NCBI GenBank assembly: GCA_902789675.1 | Contig: CADAPG010000018.1 | Coordinates: 1 to 51,514, forward strand | Origin: an uncultured Eubacteriales bacterium | GTDB lineage: Bacteria > Bacillota > Clostridia > Christensenellales > CAG-138 | Length of the DNA: 51,514 nucleotides | Reading direction: 5' to 3' | Part shown: piece after piece, positions 34,751 through 43,484 of the stretch | Position numbering within the stretch: the first letter of the stretch is position 1 | Layout: every line of letters begins with the position of its first letter | Translations under genes and position numbers: made by a program | The notes under the pieces: model-generated | The model's database searches: none | What the model was told of the DNA's origin: nothing | Seen by the model: only the letters and a program-made list of their open reading frames with translations

Positions 34751-36433
34751 ATGGCTACGGACGGATTTACCTTATACGCTTGCATACGGGAACTTCAAAA
34801 CCTTGTCGGCGGAAAGATCGACAAAGTGCAGCAGCCCAATAAAGATATCGTCATTCTGCACATTCACGCGCCGAACGCAGGTCGCGTGAAGCTGATGCTC
34901 TGTATCCATGCGGAAAACGGACGCATCCAGACGATCGCAAAGAATCTGGAGAATCCCGAAGCCGCGCCCGCGTTCTGCATGCTGCTCCGGAAATACCTGA
35001 TCGGCTGCCGCATCGTTTCGATCGAACAGCAGGGGCTGAACCGCATCGCGGTCTTCTCCCTCTCCGGGCGCAACGAATTCATGGACGAGGTGCAGCTGCG
35101 GCTCGTCGTCGAGCTGATGGGACGCCACGGCAATCTTTTCCTTCTGGACGAAACCGACAGGATCATCGACTGTCTGCGGCATTTCGGCATCGGTGAGAGC
35201 GCCGCGCGCATCTGTCTGCCGAACGTGCCGTACGAAGCTCCGCCCGAAGCGGAAAAGCGCGATCCCTTTACGGCGACCGTCGACGAGATCGCCGTGCTGG
35301 CGCACGGACGCACGTCGTTCCGCTGGCTGACCGACGCGTTCCACGGCGTTTCGCGGCTCTGTGCCGAACAGATCGTCAAAGACGGCACGCCGCCCGAACG
35401 TACGGGCGAAGAGATCCATGCCGTGTTTCAGTCGATCCGCGAATACCGGTTCGAGCCTTCCGTGATCCCGAACGCCGGCGTTCTCCCCTTCCGTCCCAAG
35501 AATACAGCGTCCGTTGCCTGCGGCAGCATCAACGAGGCGCAGGATCTGTTCTACCGTCAGCGGGACGAGCAGACGGTCCTTTTGAAGCAGCACAACGCGC
35601 TTCGGACCGTGCTCGAGCATGCGGTGAAGCGGACGGAAAAGAAGCTTGCGGAATGTATGAAAACGATCGGCAGCGAGGAGCAGATCGAACGCGATCGGCT
35701 TTACGGCGAGCTGCTGCTGTCGACACGGAATGCGCCGGGCGGGCAATCCTCCGTCACCGTGCAGAACTATTACGAATTCCCCCCGGTCCCGATCGAGATC
35801 CCGCTCGATCCGAAGATGTCTGCGGCGGACAACGCGCAGCGATATTTCAAGCGCTACCGCAAGAACAAGGCGGCGCGCGCATATGCGCTCGAGCAGACCG
35901 ATGCGCTGAACGCGGAACTGGACTATCTCAAAGGTCAGCTTTTGAATACCGCGGCGTGCAGCACGCGTGAAGAGCTTTCCGAGATCCGTGACGAGCTGAT
36001 CCGGGAACGGTATATCCGCGAGCAATCCGAACAGCGAAAGCCCTCCGCTTCGCACAGCCGCCCGCTGCATTACCGCACGAGCGGCGGCGTCGATATCCTG
36101 GTCGGCAAGAACAATCTGCAGAACGAGCGCCTGATCCGCACGTCCGATCCGAACGCGATCTGGCTGCACGCAAAAGGCGTTCCGGCTTCGCATGTGATCC
36201 TGAACACAGCCGACCCTTCGCGCGAGGATCTGTTCCTTGCCGCTAAGATCGCGGCGTATCATTCCGGCGCGTCGGCGTCCGAGAACGTTCCCGTTGACTA
36301 TACGCATGTCCGTTATGTCAAAAAGCCCTCCGGCGCACGACCGGGGTTTGTCAACTATTTTCATCAGCATACGCTGTACGCAACGCCCTCGCAGGATGCG
36401 ATCGCGCCGTACCGCGTCGGGGAGGAATCATGA
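34751..36433 (+). CDS. rqcH: NFACT-family ribosome quality-control protein (RqcH-like)
   Basis: The product is 560 residues. The N-terminal NFACT-N domain (MATDGFTLYACIREL, GKIDKVQQPNKDI), a long coiled-coil middle (about 270-430) and the C-terminal NFACT-R domain (DILVGKNNLQNERL, ANDIWLHAKG-like NAIWLHAKGVPASHVIL) are all in place. This family was first named fibronectin-binding protein FbpA. In B. subtilis RqcH binds stalled 50S subunits and recruits Ala-tRNA for C-terminal alanine tails. The ATG follows AAGGAG. It overlaps rdgB by four bases. Confidence 0.93.
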   Translation: MATDGFTLYACIRELQNLVGGKIDKVQQPNKDIVILHIHAPNAGRVKLMLCIHAENGRIQTIAKNLENPEAAPAFCMLLRKYLIGCRIVSIEQQGLNRIAVFSLSGRNEFMDEVQLRLVVELMGRHGNLFLLDETDRIIDCLRHFGIGESAARICLPNVPYEAPPEAEKRDPFTATVDEIAVLAHGRTSFRWLTDAFHGVSRLCAEQIVKDGTPPERTGEEIHAVFQSIREYRFEPSVIPNAGVLPFRPKNTASVACGSINEAQDLFYRQRDEQTVLLKQHNALRTVLEHAVKRTEKKLAECMKTIGSEEQIERDRLYGELLLSTRNAPGGQSSVTVQNYYEFPPVPIEIPLDPKMSAADNAQRYFKRYRKNKAARAYALEQTDALNAELDYLKGQLLNTAACSTREELSEIRDELIRERYIREQSEQRKPSASHSRPLHYRTSGGVDILVGKNNLQNERLIRTSDPNAIWLHAKGVPASHVILNTADPSREDLFLAAKIAAYHSGASASENVPVDYTHVRYVKKPSGARPGFVNYFHQHTLYATPSQDAIAPYRVGEES

Positions 36434-37041
36434 AGCTTTTACTGGCAACCAACAACGCGCACAAGGCGCAGGAAATCCGCGAGATCTTAAGCGGCAGCTT
36501 TTCGGATATCATGACCATGCGGGAAGCCGGGATCGAACTTGAGGTTGAAGAAAACGGAACGACGTTCCGTGAGAACGCCTTGAAGAAAGCCGTCGAAACG
36601 CTTGCGTTCGCCGGCGACCGGTTCGATGCGGTCCTTGCCGACGACAGCGGGCTCTGCGTCGACGCGCTGGACGGCGCGCCGGGCGTCTATTCCGCACGGT
36701 TTTCCGGCGAAGGGCACAACGATGCCGCAAACAACGCGAAGCTGATCGCGCTTCTCAGGGATGTTCCCGACGATAAGCGCACCGCACGGTTCTGCTGCTG
36801 CGTTGCGCTCGCGCGGACCGGCATGGATCCGATCGCCGTGCAGGGCGAGGTCGAGGGCACAATCCTTCACGCGGCACGCGGAGAGAACGGATTCGGTTAC
36901 GATCCTTTCTTCTACTATGCGCCGTTCGGAAAGAGCTTTGCGGAGCTGTCCGCCGAGGAAAAGAACGCGGTCAGCCACAGGCGGCGCGCACTGAATCTGC
37001 TCAGGGAGGCGCTCGATGTCGAAAATCGCAGTCATATCTGA
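36430..37041 (+). CDS. rdgB: XTP/dITP diphosphatase (RdgB/HAM1 family)
   Basis: The product is 203 residues. It hydrolyses non-canonical purine triphosphates (dITP, XTP) to the monophosphates. The N-terminal LLATNNAHKAQEI, the catalytic region DDSGLCVDALDGAPGVYSAR and C-terminal FGYDPFF and SHRRRAL are family hallmarks. It is translationally coupled to the NFACT gene upstream and overlaps the phosphoesterase gene downstream by 26 bases. Confidence 0.96.
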   Translation: MKLLLATNNAHKAQEIREILSGSFSDIMTMREAGIELEVEENGTTFRENALKKAVETLAFAGDRFDAVLADDSGLCVDALDGAPGVYSARFSGEGHNDAANNAKLIALLRDVPDDKRTARFCCCVALARTGMDPIAVQGEVEGTILHAARGENGFGYDPFFYYAPFGKSFAELSAEEKNAVSHRRRALNLLREALDVENRSHI

Positions 37042-37480
37042 CACGCACGGTTCCATTGAAAACATCCGGCTGTTTCTTCCGCGGCTCAAAGGCGTCGACG
37101 CGCTGTATCATCTCGGCGACCATGCCGAGGACGCGCCGGACCTTGCGCGGATCCTGAACTGCGGGTTTGTTTCCGTCTGCGGAAACTGCGATCCCTTCTC
37201 CGCCTCTCCCGTACAGTACGTGGTGGACTGGCACGGTAAGCGGATCCTGCTTCTGCACGGGCATACCGTCTTCGGTCGTCAGCATCTGTTCTATGCCGCC
37301 AGGCAGGAGAACTGCGACGCCGTGCTGTTCGGACATTCCCATGTGGCATCGATCGAAACATATGAGGGCGTTCTGATGGTGAATCCCGGAAGTCTTTCGC
37401 GTCCGCGCGGCGGAAAGGGTCCGAGCATGGCGCTTCTGACGCTTACCGATGAAGCGCTCAACGCGGAGCTGCTTTTTTGA
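37016..37480 (+). CDS. YfcE/MJ0936-family metallophosphoesterase
   Basis: The product is 154 residues. Metal-binding motifs are complete: SDTHG, HLGDH, GNCD, LLHGH and FGHSH. The family hydrolyses simple phosphodiesters in vitro and its natural substrate is uncertain. It is commonly next to rdgB in Firmicutes, as here. The ATG follows GGGAGG, inside the end of rdgB. Confidence 0.93.
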   Translation: MSKIAVISDTHGSIENIRLFLPRLKGVDALYHLGDHAEDAPDLARILNCGFVSVCGNCDPFSASPVQYVVDWHGKRILLLHGHTVFGRQHLFYAARQENCDAVLFGHSHVASIETYEGVLMVNPGSLSRPRGGKGPSMALLTLTDEALNAELLF

Positions 37481-37528
37481 ACAAAGTTTTAAACCGTATT
37501 ATTCACAATTTTTCAACAGTTTTATGCA

Positions 37529-37557
37529 TTGACAAGCATAAGCATTGTCAGTAAACT
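37529..37557 (+). promoter_or_regulatory. Promoter of the tandem carboxypeptidase genes
   Basis: TTGACA (37529-37534), 17 bases, TAAACT (37552-37557). The spacer carries a near repeat of the -35 region (GCATTGACA and GCATTGTCA), which could be an operator or chance. Confidence 0.6.
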
Positions 37558-37598
37558 GTTATACAGAAACGAATGTCTCCGAAAGGTTTATTATAGTT

Positions 37599-39194
37599 AT
37601 GAAAAGAATACTGTCCCTTGTTTTTGCCGCGCTTTTGTTCTTCGGTTCCTTTTCATTCATCCCGTTTGCCGAAGCAGGCGCGGATTCTTTTTCCAAGAGT
37701 TCGATCTATGAGCCGTATTTTATCCTTGTCAACGCCGAAACGCCCGAAACATCCTACCGCGGAATCGAGCAGGACGCGGACAGGCAGGTCTTTCCGGCAA
37801 GCACGACCAAGATTCTGACCTGTATTGTCGCGCTTGAAAGAGGCAACCTCAGCGACATGGTCACCGTATCCGCAAAGGCTGTCAACTTCGGACGCGGCAA
37901 TTCTCTGATGGGGCTGCAGGAAGGCGATCAGTATTCGCTCAAAGATCTTCTTTACGGCATGATGCTGCCGTCCGGCAACGACGCGGCGATCGCGATCGCG
38001 GAACATATCGCCGGCAGTACGGACGCCTATGCCGACTTGATGAATCAGAAAGCGAAAGAGATCGGCATGGATCATTCGCATTTTGTCACGGTGCACGGCA
38101 AGCAGAACGATAACCATTACACGACCGTCCGCGATATGGCAGTCCTGACCGCCTATGCGCTGAATAAAAGCCCCAAGAGCACTGAATTTCGCAGCATCGT
38201 CGGCGCCGCATCGTATACGACGGAGAGCGGTCCGCGCGCGATCACTCTGATCAACTCAAACCGCATGCTGATCGACGCGCCGGCAACCGAGACGATGACG
38301 AAACCGATCTCCTGTCTGTATCCGGACGCGATCGGCGTCAAGACCGGCGATACGAACGCCGCGGGCAAGTGTCTGATCGCAGCGGCAGAGCGCAACGGCG
38401 TCACGCTGATCGCCGTACTGTACGGCGGTACGCTCGGCGATCCCGAATATAACGACGGCTGGACCGACGCGCAGAAGGATAAATACAATGTCCGCCGGTT
38501 CCAGGACGCCGCGGCGATGTTCGACTATGCGTTTGCCGACATGGTCAGGTCCTACAGCGTCTCCGATCTTGCCGCAAACGGCATGCCCATTTCCTTCGAC
38601 GTTCAGATCACCAACGCCTCTGCCGAGGATTCGCAGGGCGGCACATTGACCGCCAATGCGAACCTGTCTATGGATACGATGATCTCGGTGATGCAGCCCG
38701 ATCCGAACGCAAAGATCAGCGATCTGAACATTGAAGCCGTACCGAATTTCACGAACATCTATGCGCCGATCGGCGAAGGCGCGGTCATCGGAACCGTCGA
38801 ATACAGGTATATGGGCGAAACGCTCCTCCGCGTGAACCTGCTTGCGTCCCGCAGCGTCAAGGAAGGCACTGCGCAGACGGAGATCGCCCCCGCAACGTCG
38901 GGCAACAATACGGCTCCGCAAGGCAGTCTGATCGGCGATGCGAACGCGCCGACCGTCAACCCCGTCGATCCCGTCAACGGAACGCCTGTCAGCGAAAGCA
39001 CAGGCAGCTGCGGTCTTCCGAAGAACATGCAATGGATCCCGATCGTGATGATCATCGTCTTTGTGCTTCTTCTGATCTGCGTCGTTCTGTTCATTCTCTA
39101 TCTGCGTGCCGAAGCAAAACGCAGACGCGCCGCCGCCCGCCGCCGCGCAAGACAGCGCGCGAGGCAGGCAGGACAAGATTACACGCGCCGCTAA
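37599..39194 (+). CDS. Serine-type D-Ala-D-Ala carboxypeptidase (S11, DacF-like), membrane-anchored
   Basis: The product is 531 residues. A signal peptide (to about AEAGA) is followed by an S11 peptidase domain with intact motifs: SxxK as PASTTK (Ser68), SGN (125-127) and KTG (248-250). After a beta domain comes a Pro/Asn-rich linker, a membrane segment (IVMIIVFVLLLICVVLFILY) and a strongly basic cytoplasmic tail of about 30 residues rich in Arg. It trims the terminal D-Ala of peptidoglycan stem peptides outside the membrane. The ATG at 37599 is chosen for the signal peptide. The ribosome binding site is weak. Confidence 0.92.
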   Translation: MKRILSLVFAALLFFGSFSFIPFAEAGADSFSKSSIYEPYFILVNAETPETSYRGIEQDADRQVFPASTTKILTCIVALERGNLSDMVTVSAKAVNFGRGNSLMGLQEGDQYSLKDLLYGMMLPSGNDAAIAIAEHIAGSTDAYADLMNQKAKEIGMDHSHFVTVHGKQNDNHYTTVRDMAVLTAYALNKSPKSTEFRSIVGAASYTTESGPRAITLINSNRMLIDAPATETMTKPISCLYPDAIGVKTGDTNAAGKCLIAAAERNGVTLIAVLYGGTLGDPEYNDGWTDAQKDKYNVRRFQDAAAMFDYAFADMVRSYSVSDLAANGMPISFDVQITNASAEDSQGGTLTANANLSMDTMISVMQPDPNAKISDLNIEAVPNFTNIYAPIGEGAVIGTVEYRYMGETLLRVNLLASRSVKEGTAQTEIAPATSGNNTAPQGSLIGDANAPTVNPVDPVNGTPVSESTGSCGLPKNMQWIPIVMIIVFVLLLICVVLFILYLRAEAKRRRAAARRRARQRARQAGQDYTRR

Positions 39195-39203
39195 GGAGTC
39201 CAC

Positions 39204-40637
39204 ATGAAACATACCGTCCTCTGCTTGCTCTTGGTCGTTTTGCTCCTTCCCTTTCACGGGATCGCCGAAACATCCGAATCGACAGGATTCGACCTCAAGT
39301 CGCTTGCGGAGGACACAGTATTTTTGGTCAACCTCGAGGATCCCACACAGGCGATCCTCGGTCTTGAGCGCAATGCCGACAAGAAGCGGTACCCCGCCAG
39401 TACGACCAAGATCATGACCTGCATCCTCGCGCTTGAGGAATCGGATCCGGATGAGATCGTTACGGTCAGCAAGCGCGCATGCAACCTCTCCGACCGCAAT
39501 TCCAAAATGGGTCTGGAACCCGGCGAGCATTATAAGATGATCGATCTGCTGTACGGTCTGATGCTCCCCTCCGGCAACGACGCCGCGATCGCGATCGCCG
39601 AGCACATCGGCGGCAGCGTCAACGGTTTTGCCGATCTGATGAACCGGAAAGCGGAAGACCTCGGCATGGAGCATTCGCACTTCATGAATCCGCACGGACT
39701 TCACCATTCCGATCATTACACGACCGCGCGCGATCTCGCGCTGCTGGCTGCGTACGCCATGGGCAACGATACGTTCCGCGAGATCGTTTCCACGTCGCAG
39801 CGCACCGTCAGGTCCGAGGAGGGCCGCAAGATCGTTCTCCGGAACTCCAACCGTCTTTTGCGCGACAGGACCGCGGAGGACTATAAGCCGTATTCGTGTC
39901 TTTACGAGAACGCGATCGGCATCAAAACCGGCGATACGCATCTTGCGGGCAAATGTCTCGTCGCCGCCGCGAAAAAGAACGACACCACCTATCTGCTCGT
40001 TCTGCTCAAAGGCGAAGCCGCGCCTGACAATGTGAAAGGTCGGAAGAAGGACAAATACTCTGCGCAGCGCTATTTCGACGCGATCAAGCTGTTCGAATAT
40101 GCCTTCGAGCACGATACCGTGTCGCTGACTGTCGACGATCTTACAGAGGGCAGCCTACCCGATACCTATGCCGTATCGCCCGATCCGAAGGAAACGCTTG
40201 CCGCGGAAGCGCTTTACCGGATCGAATGGGATCGCTCCGATGAACTGACGCTCCCCCGCTGGATCGCCGATACGTATCTGAACGACCCGCTCCCGGAGGA
40301 CAGCTTCGCTTACTCCGTCGATTCCTACCGCGCCGCCGTCGGTACGAAAGCAGGCGCCGTTTCCGTCACGATCAACGGCAGCGTCGCTTTTCGCGGCGAT
40401 CTGATCGTCGAGGAATACACCTACCCCCCGACGCCCGAGTCCACGGAGGAGCCTGTCTATATCCCTGCGGACGAGACCGTGCCGCCTTCCTCCCTGCCCT
40501 CGCCCGGCAGCACTGCGTTATCGCCGGACACCAGTGCAAATCCCTCGCCCTCTTGGATGCCGATCCCGACCGCGGATCCGAACAAGAACGAATCCTGGTT
40601 CTTCCGGCTGCTCCGCTGCGGCGGCTGCGGATCCTAA
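39204..40637 (+). CDS. Second serine-type D-Ala-D-Ala carboxypeptidase (S11)
   Basis: The product is 477 residues and a clear paralogue of the gene nine bases upstream. It has a signal peptide and intact PASTTK (Ser66), SGN (123-125) and KTG (241-243). Unlike its neighbour it has no C-terminal membrane segment. It ends in a Pro/Ser/Thr-rich linker and a short SWFFRLLRCGGCGS, where two Cys might allow attachment or metal binding (guess). AAGGAG precedes the ATG. Its stop overlaps that of the converging NlpC/P60-like gene. Confidence 0.92.
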   Translation: MKHTVLCLLLVVLLLPFHGIAETSESTGFDLKSLAEDTVFLVNLEDPTQAILGLERNADKKRYPASTTKIMTCILALEESDPDEIVTVSKRACNLSDRNSKMGLEPGEHYKMIDLLYGLMLPSGNDAAIAIAEHIGGSVNGFADLMNRKAEDLGMEHSHFMNPHGLHHSDHYTTARDLALLAAYAMGNDTFREIVSTSQRTVRSEEGRKIVLRNSNRLLRDRTAEDYKPYSCLYENAIGIKTGDTHLAGKCLVAAAKKNDTTYLLVLLKGEAAPDNVKGRKKDKYSAQRYFDAIKLFEYAFEHDTVSLTVDDLTEGSLPDTYAVSPDPKETLAAEALYRIEWDRSDELTLPRWIADTYLNDPLPEDSFAYSVDSYRAAVGTKAGAVSVTINGSVAFRGDLIVEEYTYPPTPESTEEPVYIPADETVPPSSLPSPGSTALSPDTSANPSPSWMPIPTADPNKNESWFFRLLRCGGCGS

Positions 40638-41332
40638 AACGGAAGTCCGAGCGCGAAGAACGTATTCTTCCCGGCGATCCCGTCCGCCTTCAATCCGCAT
40701 GATTTCTGGAACCGCTTTACGGCGCGTTCCGTTTTTTTACCGAAAATACCGTCCGTCTGTCCCGGATCGAACCCCTGATCCCGCAGCGCGATCTGCAGCC
40801 GTCTGACGTCCTCGCCTCGCATATAGGGATGCGTCAATCTGAGCTCGCGCGATCCGAAAAACGGCGGTCGCCCGAACCGGTCCCATCCGGATACCTTGCT
40901 CTCCACAACGCCCACGTCCCTGCCCTTCGCCTCGATCACACGGTCGCGGTCGATCGCATAACCGACGTGCACCGCGCGTCCGCCGCTCATCCGGAACGTC
41001 ATATCGCCCTCGCGCAGCTCGCTGCGTTCGATCTCGCGGCATAGCTTTCTGAGTCCGTCCGCGTTCACGTCATGGTCGATCAGATTGTGCTTCAGGAAGA
41101 AAAACGTCCCGAGCCCCGAACAGTCGAATGCGCGCAGAACGTCGCCGTAGCCCTCGCGGACTTCCTTTTTCCAATGCGCGATCGCGCGATCGGCATTCCG
41201 CTTCGTTTTCTCCCGTTTCCGGATCCACGCCTCCGTGATCGTCGGCTTTTTCTGTCCCTGCGCACCCCAGACATAGATGCTGTGGTTGCGCACCTGTTCC
41301 TTCAAGTACTCCGTAAAATCCGATGCTTTCAT
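40634..41332 (-). CDS. NlpC/P60-like hydrolase with C-terminal peptidoglycan-binding domain
   Basis: The product is 232 residues. The first 150 residues look like an NlpC/P60 cysteine peptidase: YVWGAQG, FDCSGLGTFFF with the nucleophile Cys, and RAVHVGYAI with the His. Residues about 165-230 form a PG_binding_1 domain (LQIALRDQGFDPGQTDGIFGKKTERAVKRFQ). There is no signal peptide, so it resembles phage endolysins or internal enzymes more than housekeeping wall hydrolases. GGGGAGG precedes the ATG but is part of a hairpin. Confidence 0.82.
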   Translation of the reverse strand: MKASDFTEYLKEQVRNHSIYVWGAQGQKKPTITEAWIRKREKTKRNADRAIAHWKKEVREGYGDVLRAFDCSGLGTFFFLKHNLIDHDVNADGLRKLCREIERSELREGDMTFRMSGGRAVHVGYAIDRDRVIEAKGRDVGVVESKVSGWDRFGRPPFFGSRELRLTHPYMRGEDVRRLQIALRDQGFDPGQTDGIFGKKTERAVKRFQKSCGLKADGIAGKNTFFALGLPF

Positions 41333-41338
41333 ATAAAA

Positions 41339-41371
41339 ATCCTCCCCTTCATTCTATGTGAAGAGGAGGAT
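41339..41371 (-). terminator. Hairpin that could be a terminator and mask a ribosome binding site
   Basis: Two 12-base arms (41339-41350 and 41360-41371) pair with one mismatch and a nine-base loop, and are followed on the minus strand by TTTTAT. It fits a terminator for the DUF2804 gene, but the 3' arm is also the GGGGAGG site of the NlpC/P60-like gene. Confidence 0.6.
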
Positions 41372-41393
41372 CGGCGGTGCATTCCAAAGCGTA

Positions 41394-42425
41394 TCACCAT
41401 TTATTGAAGACCTTTTCCGCAAAACCGGGGAATTCCGAAAGCGCAAGTTCCGTACCGTCGTCAAGCACGACCCTGCCGGTGAACCTGCCGAACACCTGAT
41501 GCTGATCGGAACAGATGATCTTCACGTCCGTTTTCGACGCGCGGTCGAGGATCGGCGTAAAGAGAAGATCGAGCCGATTCGCATCGTCTGTGAAATGCCA
41601 CGGAGAAAGCAGATCGTCCGTCCCGTCCGGCTTTTTCGGAATACCGAAATCGACGCGTCCGAGCTTGTGCGCGATCCCGTCGTAAAACAGCATGTTTTCG
41701 CTTGCGGCGCTTGTGTTCCCGAAGCCGTATCCGAGGTTGAAGCCGAACACATGCCCGTCGACCGCGCCCTGCGCCGCGCTCCAGTACCACGTGTTCCTGT
41801 AGGTCCAAACGCCCCTGCCCCAGTCGAGCAGGCCGAAGGTTTCCTGCGGATCGAGCTCCGTCCGTTCGTCGCCGACCGCAAAGAAGCCGCCGGCGCGCAT
41901 GCCGATGATCTTTTGGTTGTAATAGAAATGTCCTTTCTTTTCAAACGGCGTTGCGATGACCATGGAATCCTGCGGCGCATCCGAGAGCAGGATATCGCAC
42001 ACGAACGGCTTTCCGTCGCGGAAGCTGTCGATCCGAAACTGCAGCCGTCTTCCCTCCGGGGTATGCGCAAACGAACCGGACGCGTTCTTCAGCGTCTTTT
42101 GAACGTCGCCTTCCGCCGAGCTTGCCGGAAAGCCGGTCTTTCCCAACGGCAGCCAGAACATCGGCGACACGGTCGTTTCCGTGCAGGCTTCGAAATCGAG
42201 CACAGACGCGGAGAGCAGTCCCATATAGCCGTTGTCGTCGATCGTCAGCGCGACGCCCCACCGGTCGTTCGTGATCAGATAATAGTCCCATTCCTTGATG
42301 CGAAGCTTGCTTGCCTTGATCGCCTTGCGGTCGTACGTTTTCAGAAGCGCCGTCGCAAAGCCGGGTTCCGCAAGATTGCCCTGTCCGTCCAACAGCGGAC
42401 CGGGACCGAACCGATGCTGTTCCAT
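41394..42425 (-). CDS. DUF2804 family protein
   Basis: The product is 343 residues, cytoplasmic and beta-rich. The segments IKEWDYYLITNDRWGVALTI, LDWGRGVWTYRNTWYWSAAQ and FGFNLGYGFGNTSAASENM match DUF2804, a conserved family of unknown role. ATG 42425 is preferred because GGAGGA lies five bases upstream. An earlier in-frame ATG at 42437 overlaps that site. Confidence 0.85.
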   Translation of the reverse strand: MEQHRFGPGPLLDGQGNLAEPGFATALLKTYDRKAIKASKLRIKEWDYYLITNDRWGVALTIDDNGYMGLLSASVLDFEACTETTVSPMFWLPLGKTGFPASSAEGDVQKTLKNASGSFAHTPEGRRLQFRIDSFRDGKPFVCDILLSDAPQDSMVIATPFEKKGHFYYNQKIIGMRAGGFFAVGDERTELDPQETFGLLDWGRGVWTYRNTWYWSAAQGAVDGHVFGFNLGYGFGNTSAASENMLFYDGIAHKLGRVDFGIPKKPDGTDDLLSPWHFTDDANRLDLLFTPILDRASKTDVKIICSDQHQVFGRFTGRVVLDDGTELALSEFPGFAEKVFNKW

Positions 42426-42440
42426 ATGTTCCTCCATGAT

Positions 42441-42467
42441 AAAAAAAGGAGGGCGTTTCCGCCCTCC
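42441..42467 (-). terminator. Terminator after the GGGtGRT gene
   Basis: An eight-base GC-rich stem (42448-42455 with 42460-42467) with a GAAA loop on the minus strand is followed by seven T, ten bases after the GGGtGRT stop. Confidence 0.9.
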
Positions 42468-42476
42468 GATCGTTTC

Positions 42477-43472
42477 TTACAGGCTCTGCGCGATCGCAAC
42501 CGCGACGGCGACCGTTGCGCCGACCATCGGGTTGTTGCCCATGCCGATGAGACCCATCATCTCGACGTGCGCCGGAACGGAGCTGGAGCCCGCAAACTGC
42601 GCGTCGCTGTGCATTCTGCCCATCGTATCGGTCATGCCGTAGGATGCGGGACCCGCCGCCATGTTGTCCGGATGGAGCGTTCTGCCCGTGCCGCCGCCGG
42701 ACGCCACGGAGAAGTATTTCTTGCCGTTTTCGACGCACCATTTCTTATAGGTGCCCGCGACCGGATGTTGGAAGCGCGTCGGGTTCGTGGAGTTGCCCGT
42801 GATGGAAACGTCGACGTTCTCGTGACGCATGATCGCAACGCCCTCGTTGACATCGTCCGCGCCGTAGCAGCGGACCTTTGCGCGTTCGCCGTCACTGAAC
42901 GGCTTGGTGTAAACGATCTTCAGATCGCCGGTGTAGTAATCATACTCCGTTTCCACATAGGTGAAGCCGTTGATGCGGGAAATGATGTATGCCGCGTCCT
43001 TGCCGAGACCGTTCAGGATGACCTGCAGGGGCTTTGTGCGGACCTTGTTCGCGGTACGCGCAATGCCGATCGCGCCTTCCGCGGCCGCGAAGGATTCGTG
43101 ACCCGCCAGGAACGCGAAGCAGCTCGTCTCTTCGCGAAGGAGCATCGCGCCGAGGTTACCGTGACCGAGACCCACCTTGCGCTGATCCGCAACGGAGCCC
43201 GGGATGCAGAACGACTGGAGACCGATGCCGATCGCTTCCGCCGCTTCCGCCGCGTCCTTGACGCCCTTCTTGTATGCAATCGCCGCGCCGACGGTGTATG
43301 CCCATCCCGCGTTTTCAAATGCGATCGGCTGAATGCCCTTGACGATGCCGTACGGATCGACGCCGTGCGCGTCGCAGATCGCTTTCGCTTCCTCAAGATC
43401 CTTGATGCCGTACTCGTTCAGCACCTTCGTGATCTTGTCGATTCTTCTTTCAAAACCTTCAAACGTAATCAT
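42477..43472 (-). CDS. GGGtGRT protein
   Basis: The product is 331 residues. It carries the name-giving motif SGGGTGRTLHPDN near residue 260, and also ITGNSTNPTRFQHPVAGTYKK and a conserved Gly/Ala-rich C-terminus. The family is found in anaerobes, usually beside an Fe-S scaffold-like gene, and has no known function. Here it directly follows that scaffold gene (12-base gap) and both share one promoter. CGGAGGTG precedes the ATG. Confidence 0.9.
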   Translation of the reverse strand: MITFEGFERRIDKITKVLNEYGIKDLEEAKAICDAHGVDPYGIVKGIQPIAFENAGWAYTVGAAIAYKKGVKDAAEAAEAIGIGLQSFCIPGSVADQRKVGLGHGNLGAMLLREETSCFAFLAGHESFAAAEGAIGIARTANKVRTKPLQVILNGLGKDAAYIISRINGFTYVETEYDYYTGDLKIVYTKPFSDGERAKVRCYGADDVNEGVAIMRHENVDVSITGNSTNPTRFQHPVAGTYKKWCVENGKKYFSVASGGGTGRTLHPDNMAAGPASYGMTDTMGRMHSDAQFAGSSSVPAHVEMMGLIGMGNNPMVGATVAVAVAIAQSL

Positions 43473-43484
43473 GCGGCACCTCCG

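Noticed and set aside
37499-37507. TTATTCACA, a match to the DnaA-box consensus
   Set aside because: A single nine-base match with one free position is expected by chance in 51 kb. There is no cluster, AT-rich unwinding region or dnaA nearby.
37529-37550. Imperfect inverted and direct repeats in the spacer of the carboxypeptidase promoter
   Set aside because: The inverted arms are only six bases and the direct repeat is partly the -35 itself. It is too weak to call an operator.
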